Origin: Halovenus sp.
Lineage (GTDB): Archaea > Halobacteriota > Halobacteria > Halobacteriales > Haloarculaceae
Direction: 5' to 3'
Length of the DNA stretch: 7,286 nt
NCBI GenBank assembly: GCA_028274925.1
Contig: JAQCNR010000005.1
Location: forward strand, 1-7,286
Positions within the stretch are counted from its first letter, which is position 1. Each line of letters opens with the position of its first letter. A program made the position numbers and the translations under genes. The notes beneath the pieces are model-generated. The model saw only the letters and a list, made by a program, of their open reading frames with translations. It had not been told where the DNA came from and ran no database searches. Below, piece after piece: positions 1 through 6,687 of this stretch.

Positions 1-3000
1 ACGAAACCTCACCGTCTTCGTCGGTTACTGGTTTGAGCGAAAAGTCGATTGTGGTGAGGCCGTCACCACCGTTGACTTCGGTTTCGTACCGAACGAACTC
101 GCCATTAGCGGCTTGACGAAGGGCGTCTTTGACATCGTCCCGAACGGAGTCAGAATGGCTCCACCACGACGATTCGACAAAGGACTCCCCCACGATATCT
201 CCACGCTGCATCCCGCCGAATTCGAGTGCAGCGTTGTTTATTTCAACGACTGTGCTGTCGGGGTCTAACAACGCCGTAAACTGGTACGTCTGGTTGAAGA
301 TGCTCCTGAATTTCCGAACGCGCTCTTTGCTCTCCGTCACATCCCGGAGATACACGAGTACACCGTTGATAGCGTCCTCGTCCAACAGATTTCGATACCG
401 GGCCTCGATGTTGCGCCACTCATCATCACCCGCGTTGATACGACCCTCGCTCCGCCGGCCGCCGTCTTGGTCGTTTACACAGGCAAAGAACGCCTCCATC
501 GCCTCCTCTTGGCTCTCTTCATGAAAATAATCAAATAGGTTTTCGCCGATCATGTCCCCGGGTATGTAGTCGAGAACCCGGTCCGCCGAGCCGCTGGCAT
601 ATGTAATGGTCCCATCAGTATCGACAATTGCGACCACGTCCTCAGACTCCTCGACGAATCGCTCAGTTCGACGACGCTGCTGGCGCTGCTCACTCATATC
701 GCGCACGATGGTTGCGAACCCGCGAAACTCCCCGCCTTCGTCTTCGATTGGCGCATACCGAACATCCGCGTAAAATTCAGACCCATCAGCCCGAACGTGC
801 CACCCTTCGGATGCGCTTTCGCCGGCAATCCGGGCCTGCTGTAACAGCCGTTCATACACCGCTGATGACTGTTCACTGTCGCGATGGAGCTCCGCAATCG
901 ACATGCCGATGGCTGTCTCGGTATCGTAACCGAACGTCTCTTGGCCACTCTGGTTCCACGTCTTGATTACGCCCTCTTCGTCAACGATCATAAACGCATA
1001 CTCACTGATACTCTCAATCAACAGGCGGAAGCGCTCACGCTCCTCGGCTAATTTCTGTTCACGGCGTGCCTGATCGGTGACATCCTGCAGGAGAACCAGC
1101 CCGTGTGAGTCGTCCGGATGTTGTCCGTCGTACTCGATTGGGACGATATGAACCCGAAGCGTCCGGCCGGAGAGTTCGATCCGGCGGTCGGTATACTCAC
1201 CAGACAGTGCCGCCTGCATCTGCGAGACCATCTCTTGGTTGTCCTCGAGAGATACTTCCTGCTCGGTTTCAAGTAGTGTTCCCACTCCTTTTCCGACAAT
1301 ATCTGACTCCGCAAGGTCGTACGTCGAGAGCAACTCCCCTGCCGCCAGTTCGTAGTTGAGGTCGTCGTCGAACATGAGGACAGCGCCGTTCGGGATGTTC
1401 TCTGCCAGCTGTCGATACCGGCGTTCGTTGCGTTTCCGTTCGCGCTCCTCACGCTTTCGGGCGGTAATATCTGTTCCGGTTGCGAGCACCTGTGTTGGCT
1501 CTCCACGTTCGGACGCTGGGACAGTCCGCATCCCGATCCAGCGCTCGGCGCCGTCACCGTCGACGATCCGAAACTCTCCGACCCACGGTTCGTTGGCTTC
1601 GATCATCGCCTCGAAACTCTCTCGGACGCGCTCCCGGTCGTCTGGATGAATTGCCGATTCAAACTCCTCAATGGAGCTAATCTCTAGCCCAGTCAGTTGG
1701 CTGAACGTTTCGCTCCAGTCCATCGCCCCTGTCTGCAGGTCCCACTCGACGATACCGGTGTTCGTTCCTGACAGCGTCAATTCGAGACGCTCCTGTTGCT
1801 GGCGGAGTTCCGCTTGGCTATCCTTTCGGTCAATCTCGTATCCAATCCAGCGCCGGAGGAGATTGACGAACGATTGCTCTGTTTCGGTAAATCTGTCCTC
1901 GCGTGGTTCCTTCGCGGCAAAGCATACTGTCCCGTATGTGTCACCACCGGCGGTAACAGACCCGGCAATGTACGTGTCGAGTTCAAACAGTTCGTACGCT
2001 GGGTCGCCGTCCCAGCCAGCCGCCGTCGCGTCGGTGATTGTGGTGAGGTCGGGACTTTTGATTGTCTGTCTACAGTACGACTTCGGGAGCGGACACGTTT
2101 CACCTGGTTGGATCAACTCGTGACTGCCATGTGCCTCGACAATCGCCTGTGTCCCTTCATCGTCCGTATCCCTTCCTTCGATCTGTGTCAGGAATCCATA
2201 TGACAGGTCGAGATACTCACTTCCTGCCGCGAGCAGCTTCTCGAGCTTTTCTTCGAGGGGGCTATTCGGGTCAGTGGTTATCTGATATACGCGTTCAAGC
2301 ACGTCGACCGTTGCATCTTTGCGTCGCTCTCGCTCCTTGCGCTCAGAGATGTCTACAAACAGCGCGTTCGTCCCGCTCGTTTCGTCTCGTCTGGGCACGG
2401 CACGCAGCAGCGTATCGATTTGGCTCCCGTCGGCGGCCACGAGTGTCCGCTCGTTCATCTCAAACTCGCCTGAGAGAGCGGTCTCGTACCCGTCGCTGTG
2501 CAATGCGGCCACCGACGCAGAGGTGTACAACGATTCGAGTGGTTCTCCTTCGACATCCGCTCGGTCGTATCCTAATCGGTCGAGCAACTGGCTATTGCAC
2601 GACTCGACAACCGGCTCGCCGTCGACTTCCCGCGTCTCGACGAACAGGAGCGGCCCGTGGCTCAGGAACTGTTGGAGCCATTGACTCCGCTCTCTGCGTT
2701 CGGTGACATCCTGCTGAATTCCGATGTAGTTCTCTACGGTACCGTTCTCGTTTGTCACCGGGGTCATCGAGAGCCGGCTCCAGTACGAATCGCCGTCCTT
2801 TCGAGTAGTTTGTAGCTCGGTAGACACCGGCTGACCGCAGCCGATTGCCTCGCGCAATTGCTCCGCCTGCTCTGGGTCACTGGCGTCAGATGAGAGCACC
2901 CGTGGCGGCTCACCGAGGACATCATCCGCGGCGTAGCCAGTCATCCGCTCGAATCCGTCGTTGACGTAGACGAGTGGATTCTCTTCTTCAGTCTGGTCGG

Positions 3001-4771
3001 TAATCTGAATCCCGACGGTGGCCTCGTCCATTGCTCGCTCTTTGAGTTTGAGGTCCCGTTCGCGCTCTCTGCGCTCAGTCTCATCCCGGACGGTACAGAC
3101 AAGTCGTCCGTCTTCGATGATTGTCAGCGAGAGTTCAGCGGGAAAGGTTGAGCCGTCCGGACGGCTCCCGGTCACCCTGCCACGCCAGTATCCGTCAGAC
3201 TCCAGCGCTGGAAACGCCTCTGCCTCTAACCTGGCAACCTCTTCGTCGTCGTAGAGTTTCCGCCAGCTGTTCCCGAGCAGTTCTGCCTTGCTCTCGAAAC
3301 CGTACATCTTGACGTGCGTTTCGTCGATATACGTATACTCGTCGTCCGCAAGAACCGCAACACCGTCCCTCGCGGACTCGATTGCCTGCTGGAAGGATTC
3401 GAGTTGTCGTCGTTGCCGCGTCCGGGTTGTGATATCCCGGAGGACGCCGACAGTGCCGCGAAACTCTTCATCATCAATTACCGCGAGCCTGTTTTCGACT
3501 GTTTTCTGCTCCTGCTCTGCTGTCTCGATATCGAACTCTACTGTCGTTGACTGGGCGTCGCCGGCGAGCAAACGCTCAATCTGTGCTCTGATCTGCTCGA
3601 CATCTGATTCGTTCATCCCTCCCGACGGATGCTCCCCGATAACCTCCTCGTCGACGCCAAACTCGCGCTTCCCCGCAGGGTTCATAAACGTAATCTGGCC
3701 CTCACTATCCAACGTGTACACCGGATCGTCGACAGTTTCAACAATCGTCTTGTACTGCTGTAACTCCGCAACCTGACGACGACGCTTAATTACACTACTG
3801 ATGAGTTGTGCAACAAGCTTCACGAACTCCTTGTCGGCCAGCAGAAAGGGGCTGTCCCGAGGCGTCGTTGCGGAGAAGGTGATCGTTCCGTACGTCTCGT
3901 CGTCAACGACGATTTGGGCGGCAATGCAGGCACGGGCACTCTCAGTTGCCGGGTGGTCGGCATACTCGCTGTTCGCCGCGTCGGCGAACAGCAGTGGGTC
4001 TGCGTCCTCGTTTGTAAGTGTCGCCTGACATCTCATCTCCTCGCTCTCGTACACAGACTCCTCAGCAACGCTCCCGGTTGCGTTGACAACCGCTTCCACT
4101 TCGTAATCATCTCCCTCGACGGAGGAGAGAAATCCTGTTTCGAGACCCAGGTATTCGCATCCAATCGACAGCAGTTGTCGGATATCGTGTTCGAATCCGT
4201 CTACGCCAAGCGTGAGTTCATTCAACTGTCTTACTGCCGTCGAACTCTCTCCGGAGGGTCCCGTCCCCACGTCGGATGGTGGTCCGTGACACCGGCCAAT
4301 CCGCCCCAGTGCCGTTTCGAGATTCGATGCGACCCCCTCAACTGTGGCTCGTTCTGCATCGTCGTAGTCAACTTTCTCCGTTGCAGCGACGTGAACGAGC
4401 CACTCCTGCCCCGCGGGAGCGAATATCTCCGCTTGCCGCGGGGTTTCCCCGGCAGTATTGTCTGTCGTTTGCTGGCTCTTCGCTGCTGGTGCAGTCCCCT
4501 CTCGTTGCCGGAACTGCTCAGTCGCATCGGCAAGCATCTGTGCCAGACGGTCCTGGCTTCGGTTGCGGTACTCCGGTGAGCTATCAAGGAGCGTAGCCGC
4601 GTTGCTATCCGGGTCGTACTCGTAAACCCCGACGGCCGATGCGTCGAGGCACACCTCAATCAATTCGACTGCGTGTGTCACGGCGGCTTCGACCGTTTCG
4701 TCACGGCTCAGCGCCGTCGTGAGTTCGAGAAGACGGCTGGACACTTCGCCCTGTGTGCGAGTACTTGCCAT
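1..4771 (-). CDS. Giant multi-PAS/GAF sensory protein, C-terminus cut by the window edge
   Basis: Starting from ATG at 4771, 1590 codons read to the left edge without a stop. A TAG lies in frame nine bases upstream, so this is the first possible start. Domains by approximate residue: weak GAF-like region 10-155; GAF 195-335; PAS1 338-446; PAS2 458-563; PAS3 575-688; PAS4 693-807; GAF 838-985; PAS5 992-1100; PAS6 1113-1230; PAS7 1240-1358; PAS8 1364-1477; PAS9 from 1482, incomplete. PAS ends are marked by the usual exit motif followed by a charged linker (RDITTRT, QDVTERRE, VDISERKE, TDITARK, QDVTDQA, RDMSEQR, RDVTESKE). The second GAF has the S-Y-C-R motif often seen in haloarchaeal GAF domains. 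No signal peptide or membrane segment is seen, so it is probably cytoplasmic. Haloarchaeal proteins of this type usually end in HisKA plus HATPase_c, or in a bacterio-opsin-activator HTH; neither is visible here. Ligands cannot be assigned. Confidence 0.93.
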   Translation of the reverse strand, partial: MASTRTQGEVSSRLLELTTALSRDETVEAAVTHAVELIEVCLDASAVGVYEYDPDSNAATLLDSSPEYRNRSQDRLAQMLADATEQFRQREGTAPAAKSQQTTDNTAGETPRQAEIFAPAGQEWLVHVAATEKVDYDDAERATVEGVASNLETALGRIGRCHGPPSDVGTGPSGESSTAVRQLNELTLGVDGFEHDIRQLLSIGCEYLGLETGFLSSVEGDDYEVEAVVNATGSVAEESVYESEEMRCQATLTNEDADPLLFADAANSEYADHPATESARACIAAQIVVDDETYGTITFSATTPRDSPFLLADKEFVKLVAQLISSVIKRRRQVAELQQYKTIVETVDDPVYTLDSEGQITFMNPAGKREFGVDEEVIGEHPSGGMNESDVEQIRAQIERLLAGDAQSTTVEFDIETAEQEQKTVENRLAVIDDEEFRGTVGVLRDITTRTRQRRQLESFQQAIESARDGVAVLADDEYTYIDETHVKMYGFESKAELLGNSWRKLYDDEEVARLEAEAFPALESDGYWRGRVTGSRPDGSTFPAELSLTIIEDGRLVCTVRDETERRERERDLKLKERAMDEATVGIQITDQTEEENPLVYVNDGFERMTGYAADDVLGEPPRVLSSDASDPEQAEQLREAIGCGQPVSTELQTTRKDGDSYWSRLSMTPVTNENGTVENYIGIQQDVTERRERSQWLQQFLSHGPLLFVETREVDGEPVVESCNSQLLDRLGYDRADVEGEPLESLYTSASVAALHSDGYETALSGEFEMNERTLVAADGSQIDTLLRAVPRRDETSGTNALFVDISERKERERRKDATVDVLERVYQITTDPNSPLEEKLEKLLAAGSEYLDLSYGFLTQIEGRDTDDEGTQAIVEAHGSHELIQPGETCPLPKSYCRQTIKSPDLTTITDATAAGWDGDPAYELFELDTYIAGSVTAGGDTYGTVCFAAKEPREDRFTETEQSFVNLLRRWIGYEIDRKDSQAELRQQQERLELTLSGTNTGIVEWDLQTGAMDWSETFSQLTGLEISSIEEFESAIHPDDRERVRESFEAMIEANEPWVGEFRIVDGDGAERWIGMRTVPASERGEPTQVLATGTDITARKREERERKRNERRYRQLAENIPNGAVLMFDDDLNYELAAGELLSTYDLAESDIVGKGVGTLLETEQEVSLEDNQEMVSQMQAALSGEYTDRRIELSGRTLRVHIVPIEYDGQHPDDSHGLVLLQDVTDQARREQKLAEERERFRLLIESISEYAFMIVDEEGVIKTWNQSGQETFGYDTETAIGMSIAELHRDSEQSSAVYERLLQQARIAGESASEGWHVRADGSEFYADVRYAPIEDEGGEFRGFATIVRDMSEQRQQRRRTERFVEESEDVVAIVDTDGTITYASGSADRVLDYIPGDMIGENLFDYFHEESQEEAMEAFFACVNDQDGGRRSEGRINAGDDEWRNIEARYRNLLDEDAINGVLVYLRDVTESKERVRKFRSIFNQTYQFTALLDPDSTVVEINNAALEFGGMQRGDIVGESFVESSWWSHSDSVRDDVKDALRQAANGEFVRYETEVNGGDGLTTIDFSLKPVTDEDGEVS

Positions 4772-4808
4772 ATGAATCTATTCTATTACAGGTAATTGAA
4801 CTGTTCGG

Positions 4809-5222
4809 TTATGCATCGTTCTCCGCGTGCGCGTGACCATCCGCCTCAGCCGCCAACTCGTCCGTGTCACGCTGCTCTACTTGATTGTGGCTTTGTGCTG
4901 GACTCCCAGTTGACTCACCAAGCGGAAATGTTTTTACATCGTTTGCCTGTTCGATGAGAGTCCACGCGAAGAAGGACGGCGTATCAAACCGAATTCCAAC
5001 AGCGTCGGTCGTCCGCTGATATCTGTTCGACTCGCCAGAGTCAGTCGAATGGGTCTCACAGTGCTTGAGCAGTCCCACATCGACCAGTTCGCTGATACGG
5101 CGGTAACACGTTGCAACCGGGATGCTAAGCGTGTCGCTGAGACGTGGCGCCGACTTCGGCTCTGCAGTTGCTCTGAGGATCTGTACGCTGTACTCTCTTC
5201 CAAGTACATTTATTGGTTTCAT
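4809..5222 (-). CDS. Small winged-helix transcriptional regulator
   Basis: This 137-residue protein has an N-terminal winged helix-turn-helix at about residues 6-80. LGREYSVQILRAT forms the first helix. The segment with SIPVATCYRRISELVDVGLL is the recognition helix and following turn, in the style of archaeal ArsR/MarR-like regulators. RYQRTTDAVGIRFD forms the wing. Residues 81-95 (PSFFAWTLIEQAN) may be a short dimerisation helix. The last 35 residues are acidic, low in complexity and probably disordered. It lies 37 bases upstream of the giant sensor on the same strand, so the two are likely co-transcribed; I infer that it works with the sensor or controls the operon. TGA and TAG stops lie in frame upstream of the ATG. 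GGAG at 5234-5237 is 11 bases from the start, too far to be a strong ribosome site. No exact family is recognised. Confidence 0.85.
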   Translation of the reverse strand: MKPINVLGREYSVQILRATAEPKSAPRLSDTLSIPVATCYRRISELVDVGLLKHCETHSTDSGESNRYQRTTDAVGIRFDTPSFFAWTLIEQANDVKTFPLGESTGSPAQSHNQVEQRDTDELAAEADGHAHAENDA

Positions 5223-5237
5223 ACTAACTCGTTCTCC

Positions 5238-5264
5238 AAGTATACAGTATTCTCACTAATGAGA
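5238..5264 (-). promoter_or_regulatory. Probable promoter and small inverted repeat upstream of the winged-helix gene
   Basis: Read on the minus strand, an AT-rich stretch ATACTGTATACTT (5250-5238) lies about 16-28 bases before the ATG, roughly where an archaeal TATA box sits for a leaderless or short-leader transcript. Directly upstream is an inverted repeat with arms TCTCA and TGAGA around four bases (5251-5264). This is a possible operator for self-regulation by the winged-helix protein. The match to the TATA consensus is weak. Confidence 0.35.
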
Positions 5265-5306
5265 AGAGTCTACATTCTATGCTCATCGGCAGCACGTAGT
5301 CAGATA

Positions 5307-5320
5307 CCGATACGTATCGG
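5307..5320. promoter_or_regulatory. Perfect 14-bp palindrome, candidate operator
   Basis: CCGATACGTATCGG equals its own reverse complement over all 14 bases. It lies about 85 bases upstream of the winged-helix start, in gene-free DNA. A perfect palindrome of this length suits a dimeric DNA-binding protein, but no known archaeal operator is recognised. It could also be chance. Confidence 0.35.
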
Positions 5321-5358
5321 CACAGCCCACTGTCCCTCTGCAAGTCCCCTTTTTATGA

Positions 5359-5414
5359 TCGAACGAGTCGACCGTTCAGGCCTGAGACACGCTGAAAACC
5401 CAGTGTTCGTTCGA
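5359..5414. repeat. Inverted octamer pair TCGAACGA / TCGTTCGA around a small palindrome
   Basis: TCGAACGA at 5359-5366 pairs exactly with TCGTTCGA at 5407-5414. Between them lies a perfect 10-bp palindrome, TCAGGCCTGA (5376-5385). Another possible stem joins TGAGACA (5383-5389) and TGTCTCA (5422-5428). The same octamer recurs at 5504-5511, 5616-5623 and 6689-6696. A T-rich ccctttttatga precedes the block at 5347-5357. It could be a folded transcript or a cluster of protein-binding sites. A 25-codon ORF from 5355 is too short and featureless to call. Confidence 0.35.
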
Positions 5415-5502
5415 CACAGGCTGTCTCAATGAGCGACCGATCTTCTCTCTGGGAGCAAGTTTAGCTGTACGTGCTCCGACCGAAGCAAGACGCCCGTTCG
5501 GC

Positions 5503-5683
5503 ATCGAACGAAAGCAAACTCTCTGTCCAGTTGCGTAAAACCCTTGTAACAAGGCCTAAGTTTGCCAGTTTATGTAACATAACTGCGATGGGCGCTGCAG
5601 GCGCTGGTTCGACTGTCGAACGAATCGTCCTTTCGGGCCTAAAACGGCCGAGATTGGACGGTTCAGACCGGTGGTTTTTGATA
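5503..5683 (+). repeat. Diverged direct repeat, copy 1
   Basis: This stretch aligns along its length with 6688-6865 in the same orientation. It opens with a 21-base identical block (5503-5523 equals 6688-6708). Next come shared TAAAACC (5536 and 6721), ATAACTGC followed by ATGGG (5580 and 6763), CTGCAGGCGCT, ACGGCCGA and a closing TGATA. The offset drifts only from 1185 to 1182, so few indels separate the copies. The right part can form an 11-position hairpin (5640-5665) with three mismatches, followed by a T-run at 5674-5678. Between the copies, changes fall on all codon positions about equally, which argues against a protein. The family is not recognised. Confidence 0.7.
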
Positions 5684-5711
5684 AGGATCTCCCATCCACG
5701 CTGGGACGAGA

Positions 5712-5954
5712 TCACAGTAGTTCGTCAATCCAATCACACCACGATTGGAAATCCTCCGCTCCACATTGCTTGGCGATATTGCGCAACGTATCACCGCTAA
5801 TCTCCTTTCCCATCGGAATTGTCACGTTTCGAACCTCGCCGGTCTCCGGGTGGACGTATCGAAGTTTCAGATGACTCCCTGCCCGGTCAACGGGCTGGTA
5901 CCCCATCTCAGTGAGGGCGTTCACCAGTTCACGGGATGAATACGGCGCAGGCAC
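5712..5954 (-). CDS. hicA: HicA family toxin, predicted mRNA interferase
   Basis: This 80-residue protein has the size and layout of HicA (YcfA-like), a small double-stranded-RNA-binding-fold ribonuclease that cuts mRNA when its antitoxin is lost. SSRELVNALTEMGY is the first helix. DRAGSHLKLRY holds the family G-S-H-x-K/R signature with the likely catalytic His at residue 28. VRNVTIPMGKEISGDTLRNI matches the usual strand, the P-x-x-x-E-I segment and the G-T-L-R-x-I helix. The second histidine often seen after TIP is absent (MG instead). The gene starts with GTG two bases after the hicB stop, and no nearer ATG would keep the first helix, so translation is probably coupled to the antitoxin. A C-terminal tail with two tryptophans (SWCDWIDELL) goes slightly beyond the core. 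Confidence 0.9.
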   Translation of the reverse strand: MPAPYSSRELVNALTEMGYQPVDRAGSHLKLRYVHPETGEVRNVTIPMGKEISGDTLRNIAKQCGAEDFQSWCDWIDELL

Positions 5955-5956
5955 AG

Positions 5957-6238
5957 TTATTCCGAAAACCAGGGTGTGTCAGGTTCGCGTGGCTCGTCCG
6001 GAACAGCGTCCGGGTCGATCCCCAGATCACGAAGGTCAGCGTCAGTCACTGGCTCACCAATCTCTCCTCTGTGTAGTGCGACGGCTTCGTCTAAGTTTAC
6101 GAGTGCTTCCGAGCGCGTTTCGCCCTGACTCGCCACACCGGTTTCTTCATCGATTGCTGACCACTCGCCGCCTTCCTCTTCAACAAGACGAATCTCACGA
6201 CGGGGTGTGTCTGAGTCGCCAGCGTCAGCTTTCGCCAT
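5957..6238 (-). CDS. hicB: HicB family antitoxin
   Basis: This 93-residue acidic protein has the partial RNase-H-like HicB core: REIRLVEEEGGEWSAIDEE (14-32), then TGVASQGETRSEALVNLDEA (33-52). The G-x-T-x-x-E-A-x-x-N-L-x-E-A pattern is diagnostic of HicB. The C-terminal part (60-93), rich in D, E and P, probably wraps the toxin; I see no ribbon-helix-helix or HTH DNA-binding domain. The frame stays open upstream to an ATG at 6400. I chose the ATG at 6238 because the extra 54 residues have no HicB features and a candidate operator lies just upstream of the shorter start. It precedes hicA by two bases, so the order is antitoxin then toxin, the reverse of classical hicAB. Confidence 0.88.
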   Translation of the reverse strand: MAKADAGDSDTPRREIRLVEEEGGEWSAIDEETGVASQGETRSEALVNLDEAVALHRGEIGEPVTDADLRDLGIDPDAVPDEPREPDTPWFSE

Positions 6239-6250
6239 ACTGCCATGTAG

Positions 6251-6433
6251 TCCAGAGACCAACAAAACGCTTCGGGAACTGTTGGTACTAGAAATAGTGG
6301 GGAAACCGTCGAATGTCTCCGATCCCACGCTGAAAACCTGGACTTGACTAGTGTAATCGAGGAATGTCGAGACGACCTGATCCAGTACGGCATAGCGCAA
6401 CTGACCGGCGATTCGTCGGACCCGAACGACTAA
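6251..6433 (+). pseudogene. Open frame without a start codon, possible C-terminal gene remnant
   Basis: After a TAG at 6248 the plus-strand frame is open for 60 codons to TAA at 6431. There is no in-frame ATG or GTG and only a late TTG at 6344. The right part looks protein-like: ETVECLRSHAENLDL, then SVIEECRDDLIQYGIAQL, then an acidic haloarchaeal-type tail, GDSSDPND. The helix could resemble part of a small antitoxin-like DNA-binding protein, but that is speculation. It overlaps the hicB upstream region on the opposite strand. At this base composition an open frame of this length can arise by chance, so it may be nothing. Confidence 0.27.
6258..6286. promoter_or_regulatory. Candidate hicBA operator, 7-bp inverted repeat
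   Basis: ACCAACA (6258-6264) and TGTTGGT (6280-6286) are exact reverse complements separated by 15 bases, located 20 to 48 bases before the hicB start. The span covers where an archaeal TATA box would lie for a leaderless transcript, so a bound repressor could block transcription. A further ACTA-GAAA-TAGT element follows at 6287-6298. Control by the HicBA complex is inferred from the family; this HicB lacks an obvious DNA-binding domain. Confidence 0.4.
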
Positions 6434-6458
6434 CAGCGTTCAGCGCATCAATTCAGAC

Positions 6459-6599
6459 ATGGCTACTGAAGAAGGAACAGACACTGCGTCTCCACTCGAC
6501 GAGGTGATGGAAGACATCCGTCCGGAGTTGGTTCAGCGGGTCGCGACTGAAGACCGGAACGCGAATCGGGATATCTACGACGCCCTTGAAGACGAATAA
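6459..6599 (+). CDS. Small acidic hypothetical protein, 46 residues
   Basis: ATG at 6459 to TAA at 6597 encodes 46 residues: an acidic start (MATEEGTDTASP), a predicted amphipathic helix (LDEVMEDIRPELVQRVATED) and an acidic end (IYDALEDE). The composition is typical of haloarchaeal proteins, and codon third positions are mostly G or C. It lies 25 bases after the stop of the start-less frame upstream and points away from hicBA, downstream of its start. No ribosome site or clear TATA box is seen, and no family is recognised. It could be a small antitoxin-like or regulatory peptide, or the intact end of a decayed gene. Confidence 0.5.
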   Translation: MATEEGTDTASPLDEVMEDIRPELVQRVATEDRNANRDIYDALEDE

Positions 6600-6626
6600 G
6601 TCGTCAGTGCTGCAATCGGCGAGTGA

Positions 6627-6637
6627 TTTCTTTTGTT
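6627..6637 (+). terminator. T-rich tract, possible archaeal terminator
   Basis: TTTCTTTTGTT lies 28 bases after the stop of the 46-residue ORF. Archaeal transcription often ends at such T-rich tracts without a hairpin. The assignment rests on position and base content alone. Confidence 0.3.
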
Positions 6638-6687
6638 GCCACTAATATGGACGGGCGCGAACCCCTGTAAATGTCACCCGACCGCCA

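Larger units (their letters stand above)
5223..5711. other. Gene-poor intergenic region of about 490 bp
   Basis: No convincing protein gene is seen between the winged-helix start and the hicA stop. The region holds the likely promoter, the 14-bp palindrome, the TCGAACGA cluster, a small hairpin (CGTTCG-GCAT-CGAACG, 5495-5510) and repeat copy 1. Open frames at 5471-5800 (plus) and 5715-5461 (minus) cross the repeat. They have no family features, and the reading frame is not maintained in the second repeat copy. Confidence 0.6.

Noticed and set aside
1048..1557. Minus-strand frame of 169 codons inside the sensor gene
   Set aside because: It runs in a different frame from the sensor's domain-bearing frame, with a Ser/Thr/Arg-rich translation and no motifs.
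3806..4579. Long plus-strand open frame of 257 codons opposite the sensor gene
   Set aside because: It is antisense to a continuous minus-strand frame with recognisable GAF and PAS domains, has no family motifs of its own, and is rich in Arg, Ser and Cys as expected of a shadow frame. The same applies to the plus-strand frames at 2062-2706, 3288-3776, 1671-2123 and 129-524.
5461..5715. Minus-strand frame of 84 codons downstream of hicA
   Set aside because: It overlaps repeat copy 1, has no motif, and the frame is not kept in copy 2.
5471..5800. Plus-strand frame of 109 codons through repeat copy 1 into hicA
   Set aside because: It overlaps hicA on the other strand. The equivalent frame in copy 2 is broken by stops and an indel, and the substitutions are not codon-biased.
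6239..6400. N-terminal extension of HicB from an upstream ATG at 6400
   Set aside because: The added 54 residues lack HicB features, and the length would exceed the usual antitoxin size. The candidate operator and likely promoter lie within this stretch.
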